Notes under the pieces: model-generated
Database searches by the model: none
What the model was told of the DNA's origin: nothing
Seen by the model: only the letters and a program-made list of their open reading frames with translations
Assembly (NCBI RefSeq): GCF_036016955.1
Contig: NZ_JAYWXI010000028.1
Location: 1-10,024 of the forward strand
From: JAYWXI01 sp036016955
Lineage (GTDB): Bacteria > Bacteroidota > Bacteroidia > Flavobacteriales > Weeksellaceae
Reading direction: 5' to 3'
Length of the DNA: 10,024 bases
Part shown: one piece after another, positions 7,525-10,024 of the stretch
Layout of the letters: each line of letters starts with the position of its first letter
Position numbering within the stretch: the stretch's first letter is position 1
Program-made: the position numbers and the translations under genes

Positions 7525-7728
7525 TTATTTTATTCGGTTTACTTTTTCTTCAGTTATCATTTGGTTGCTTTCAATTACTTTTACTGTTGGTGGTTCAGAA
7601 AATTCAAATTCTTTAAGCTCTGCAATGAGATCGTTAAATTCTTCGTTAGTCGCCACAATAACATTGTCAAGCCCAATTACATCTCCGCTTTTAATTTTTG
7701 CTTTTATACACTTCTTGCTTCGTTTTCT
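7525..7728 (-). pseudogene. Displaced 3' end of the restriction endonuclease gene
   Basis: After the stop at 7704-7706, coding continues in the -1 frame from 7728 to a TAA at 7525-7527. It reads about 65 residues, including KAKIKSGDVIGLDNVIVAT and EEFNDLIAELKEFEF, and has no upstream start codon of its own. Composition and sense make it the missing C-terminus of the gene at 7704-8150. One base inserted near 7706-7710 would join the frames as ARSVIKAKIKSGDV. No canonical X XXY YYZ slippery heptamer is present in the overlap, so a mutation or a sequencing error is more likely than programmed frameshifting. Confidence 0.75.
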
Positions 7729-8150
7729 TCAAGAGTTATAAGATAGCTCAAAGCCTTTCTGTGAACATATTTTAGTGCGATTGCTTCTAAGTCCGCTTGT
7801 TTATATCGTTCTCGCAAACTTGTTTTCACACTCCAACAAATCGGACCTCTTTCAGTTGTGTAAAACATCAAGTCATAAATTACATTCGGTACGAATGCGA
7901 CTTTTGCACTCATGTAAATTGGTAAAATTCCTTCCCTTACACAAAGTGTCGCCAAAATATATTCAAAAATTTTTCCGTTTAAATTATTGTTTCTTTCAGG
8001 ATGTAAAGCATAAGCACCCCAATATTTTCGGATGTATTCGTTTGGTTTTTCATATTCTACTTCCAAAAAATTGGGAAATAAACTGTCAAAAATTAGTTCT
8101 GCTTTATTATCTCTGCCTATAGTTATACTTAACTCATTTAATTTCCCCAT
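7704..8150 (-). CDS. Type II restriction endonuclease-like protein, frameshifted near the C-terminus
   Basis: This 148-residue frame is probably the cutting partner of the upstream methylase. Candidate PD-(D/E)XK residues are Glu63 (GKIFEY), Asp93 (NVIYDLMFY) and Ser107-x-Lys109 in WSVKTSLRERYKQADLEA, giving a D-x13-SxK arrangement in which Ser replaces the usual Glu/Asp; Glu122 on the next helix may help. The Lys-Thr-Ser-Leu-Arg-Glu-Arg-Tyr segment and the downstream VHRKALSYLITL helix and strand look like type II enzymes, but I cannot name the subfamily or site. The ATG overlaps the methylase stop by one base (TAATG), so expression is coupled. The frame stops at 7704 while clear coding continues in another frame to 7525; intact length would be about 205 residues. 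The catalytic residues lie before the break, so residual activity cannot be excluded. Confidence 0.72.
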   Translation of the reverse strand: MGKLNELSITIGRDNKAELIFDSLFPNFLEVEYEKPNEYIRKYWGAYALHPERNNNLNGKIFEYILATLCVREGILPIYMSAKVAFVPNVIYDLMFYTTERGPICWSVKTSLRERYKQADLEAIALKYVHRKALSYLITLEENEARSV

Positions 8151-9829
8151 TATATTTTCTTTATTAATTTTAAAATTTCTTTTGCGGTTGCCTGTATTGC
8201 AGGTACGGCAACGGAGTTGCCGAACTGTTTATAAGCGGAAGCGTCAGCAACCGGAATTAAATAACTATCCGGGAAACCCTGTAATCTTGCCCATTCTCTC
8301 GGTGTCATTTTCCGTATTCCGTCACGGTTTACTTCGCCTTTTATGCGAGTTGTTGGAGTGAAATCTTTTAGCCTTTTGTCGATTACTAAATTTCTCTCTC
8401 TCCCCATTCCTCCACAAACAACTGCATTTGCGATTTCGTCATCTGCAATAATTGCATAACCAAAACCATTGCCTTTATTTTCGTGTCTTGCTTTGTGGTT
8501 TTCTAATGTTGAAAGATATTGTGTAGAAAGATAATATTTCGTTGCCGGTACCTTCTTTTCTTTTATGTCAGCAAATGTTACTTTTTTATCTATAGGTTTC
8601 GGATAAGTAAAATCATTTATTTCCATATTTGGATGAAAACCAACAATATAAATTCTTTCTCTATTTTGAGGAACTCCGAAATCTTTGGCATTTACAATTT
8701 GAGGTTCGGGAACAAAATATCCTAAATCATTTCTTAAAACATTAAGAATTGTTGTTAAGGTTTTTCCTTTATCGTGATTTCTTAAACCTTTTACGTTTTC
8801 AAGAAAAATAGCTTTTGGCTGTTTTCTTTTGATGATTTCAGCAACATCAAAAAATAAAGTTCCTCTTGTATCTTCAAATCCTCCACGTTTTCCGGCAATC
8901 GAAAACGCTTGGCAAGGAAAACCTGCACAAAGAACATCAAAACCATCTGGAATGTATTGTTTTGTTTCTTCTTTTGTGATGTCGCCAAATGGTGTTTCGC
9001 CAAAATTTGCTTTGTAAGTTCTTTTAGCTTCTTTGTCCCACTCGCTTGTGAAAACACACTTTCCACCTAAATTTTGCAGTGCCAATCGGAATCCGCCAAT
9101 TCCTGCAAATAAGTCGATAAATTTAAATTTTGGGTTTTCTATTGGTGGAAATGGCACTTGAAACGAGTCGAAAATACCATATTGCAGTGCTTCTTCTGCA
9201 ACTTTGGTAGTAATTTCTTCTCCCGGATATTTGTATTCTAAAATTTCTTTGGTAAATGCAACTGCATCTTTTTTGTAAAACTGTGAAACTCCGTTTTTTG
9301 AGTTGTGCAAATAATGAGTTAGAACAGCCTCTTGGTTGTTCTCGGGTTCAATTAGTTTTATCCTAAATTGCTTGTTCCCAAACGTTTCTAAAGATATTTT
9401 TTCTTTTAAATCCATTTTTAAATTCTTAATCTCATTTTCTATTTGCGACACGCAAGTTAGTAAATTTTTCTCGATGTCTTTACACCAAAATCTTAAAATC
9501 GTCCAACCTTGTTTCGTAAGTTCTTCGTTTACTTCTTTATCTCGTTCTATATTTCTTTCGATTTTTTTGTTCCAAAACTCTTGGTTTGTCTTGTGGTCGT
9601 TTTTGCGTTCGTGCCAGTCTTTGCCGTGCCAAAATTCTCCGTCCACGAAAATCGCAAGTTTGATGTTTTTGAAAGTCAAGTCTGGTTTTCCGTAAACGGT
9701 TTTATTGTTTTTTTGGTAACGATGACCTCGTGCAAAAAGCGTTTTAGCCAACAAAAGTTCAGGTTTTGTACCTGTCGATTTGTTAGCCTGCATATTTTTC
9801 CTTCTTTGCTCTTTGGTCAATCTGTCCAT
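8150..9829 (-). CDS. Vsr endonuclease fused to DNA (cytosine-5) methyltransferase
   Basis: This 559-residue two-domain enzyme starts with a complete Vsr mismatch endonuclease. KNMQANKSTGTKPELLL lies at 11-27, GKPDL holds catalytic Asp50, FVDGEFWHG spans 61-69 with His68, and RNIERD ends at Asp97. Vsr nicks at T:G mismatches left by deamination of 5-methylcytosine. Residues 139-234 are a linker and methylase N-terminus; Met139 may be an ancestral start. The methyltransferase follows: motif I FIDLFAGIGGF 237-247, motif IV GFPCQAFS 303-310 with Cys306, motif VI ENV 345-347, motif VIII QNRER 389-393 and motif X GNSV 537-540. The start fits the usual Vsr N-terminus. Fusion ties methylation to repair of its own mutagenic by-product. 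With the overlapping endonuclease gene downstream it forms a type II restriction-modification unit; the target sequence cannot be read from the protein. Confidence 0.93.
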   Translation of the reverse strand: MDRLTKEQRRKNMQANKSTGTKPELLLAKTLFARGHRYQKNNKTVYGKPDLTFKNIKLAIFVDGEFWHGKDWHERKNDHKTNQEFWNKKIERNIERDKEVNEELTKQGWTILRFWCKDIEKNLLTCVSQIENEIKNLKMDLKEKISLETFGNKQFRIKLIEPENNQEAVLTHYLHNSKNGVSQFYKKDAVAFTKEILEYKYPGEEITTKVAEEALQYGIFDSFQVPFPPIENPKFKFIDLFAGIGGFRLALQNLGGKCVFTSEWDKEAKRTYKANFGETPFGDITKEETKQYIPDGFDVLCAGFPCQAFSIAGKRGGFEDTRGTLFFDVAEIIKRKQPKAIFLENVKGLRNHDKGKTLTTILNVLRNDLGYFVPEPQIVNAKDFGVPQNRERIYIVGFHPNMEINDFTYPKPIDKKVTFADIKEKKVPATKYYLSTQYLSTLENHKARHENKGNGFGYAIIADDEIANAVVCGGMGRERNLVIDKRLKDFTPTTRIKGEVNRDGIRKMTPREWARLQGFPDSYLIPVADASAYKQFGNSVAVPAIQATAKEILKLIKKI

Positions 9830-9833
9830 ACTG

Positions 9834-9841
9834 CAAAATTA
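9834..9841 (-). promoter_or_regulatory. Possible Bacteroidota -7 box before the Vsr-methylase gene
   Basis: On the minus strand TAATTTTG fits TAnnTTTG and ends four bases before the ATG, which would give a leaderless transcript. A -33 element at normal spacing is not evident. Otherwise 9842-9914 is AT-rich spacer containing only the unit arm next to repeat D. Confidence 0.3.
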
Positions 9842-9914
9842 GAGATTTAAAAATTTTTTGATTGTTTTCGAGAAGTTTAATTTTTAGACGAACTGGTCAA
9901 ATACGCTTGCACAT

Positions 9915-10024
9915 AACGGAAAAAGTATTTGCGAAGGGCGGAACTGAAATGAACCTTAAGTTCAATTCAGTCCAACCGTAGCAAATGCTTTTTCAATGAA
10001 ACTAAATTAATCAAAATAGTTGAA
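9915..10024. repeat. Repeat D: attC-like structured site, cut by window end
   Basis: The first 27 bases are identical to the start of repeats A and B. The sequence then diverges but keeps a hairpin in the same place: arms 9943-9954 and 9960-9971 pair at 11 of 12 positions around a five-base loop. Further blocks, TTCAATTCAG and ATGCTTTTTC, are shared with A/B in the same order. Its left flank TGCACATAAC pairs with the right flank of repeat C. The 3' half is outside the window. Confidence 0.75.

Larger units (their letters stand above)
7379..9916 (-). mobile_element. Cassette-like unit 4 (restriction-modification genes plus repeat C)
   Basis: This is a 2538-bp unit bounded by the GTTATGTGCA arm next to repeat D and its complement next to repeat C. 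It carries two genes, a Vsr-methylase fusion and a restriction endonuclease, instead of the single gene usual in integron cassettes. It has its own possible promoter. Boundaries assume cleavage at G|TT. Confidence 0.55.

Noticed and set aside
7704..7728. Programmed -1 frameshifting in the restriction endonuclease gene
   Set aside because: The 25-base overlap of the two frames has no X XXY YYZ heptamer in the right phase and no evident downstream stimulatory structure, so mutation or sequencing error is simpler.
7502..8361. Several plus-strand frames of 60-115 codons
   Set aside because: They lie opposite the restriction endonuclease and methylase genes, are Phe-, Ser- and Leu-rich as expected for antisense of AT-rich coding DNA, and have no domain.
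8791..9066. Minus-strand 91-codon frame inside the methylase gene
   Set aside because: It overlaps conserved methylase motifs I to VI in another frame, so it is a shadow of the real gene.
4549..9930. Each repeat as a MITE with terminal inverted repeats and target duplication
   Set aside because: The bases flanking one repeat on its two sides are neither direct nor inverted copies of each other. Complementarity is between neighbouring repeats, across the gene, which fits cassette insertion better.

Overview
The window looks like an accessory, defence-rich region of an AT-rich Bacteroidota chromosome, probably a flavobacterial relative. The evidence is the low GC, A-rich leaders with little Shine-Dalgarno signal, TAnnTTTG-type -7 boxes before two operons, and an IS30-family insertion sequence end. 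Every real host gene is on the minus strand, so the region is transcribed right to left.

The genes sit in four units separated by structured repeats, A (4549-4735), B (5336-5522), C (7377-7500) and D (9915 to the window end). Each repeat starts AACGG, and A, B and C end TGTTA with long inverted arms inside. A and B are identical over 187 bp. C has a different sequence but the same plan. D shares its first 27 bases with A and B. The flank to the right of each repeat is the reverse complement of the flank to the left of the NEXT repeat, at 14 of 15 positions in all three complete units. That is what insertion of circular gene cassettes at attC-like sites would leave, so I read the region as an integron-like cassette array without an integrase in view. 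The sites do not match the classical attC core, and they may be a separate family.

In transcription order (right to left), unit 4 holds a restriction-modification pair: a Vsr endonuclease fused to a cytosine-5 DNA methyltransferase, overlapping by one base a PD-(D/E)XK-like restriction endonuclease gene that is broken by a frameshift near its 3' end. Unit 3 is one 602-residue protein of unknown family with a nuclease-like motif in its C-terminal third. Unit 2 is a small predicted lipoprotein. Unit 1 is an operon of a second cytosine-5 methyltransferase, a ParB/Srx-type protein and an SNF2-family helicase. An IS30-family element has inserted into the helicase gene after about residue 388, and its transposase C-terminus (plus strand) opens the window.

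The methyltransferases, Vsr, nuclease-like proteins and helicase suggest that at least three units protect against foreign DNA, with two of them damaged (helicase by the IS, restriction enzyme by the frameshift). The best candidates for something undescribed are the cassette sites, with their long cassette-specific arms, and the single-gene nuclease-like unit 3.
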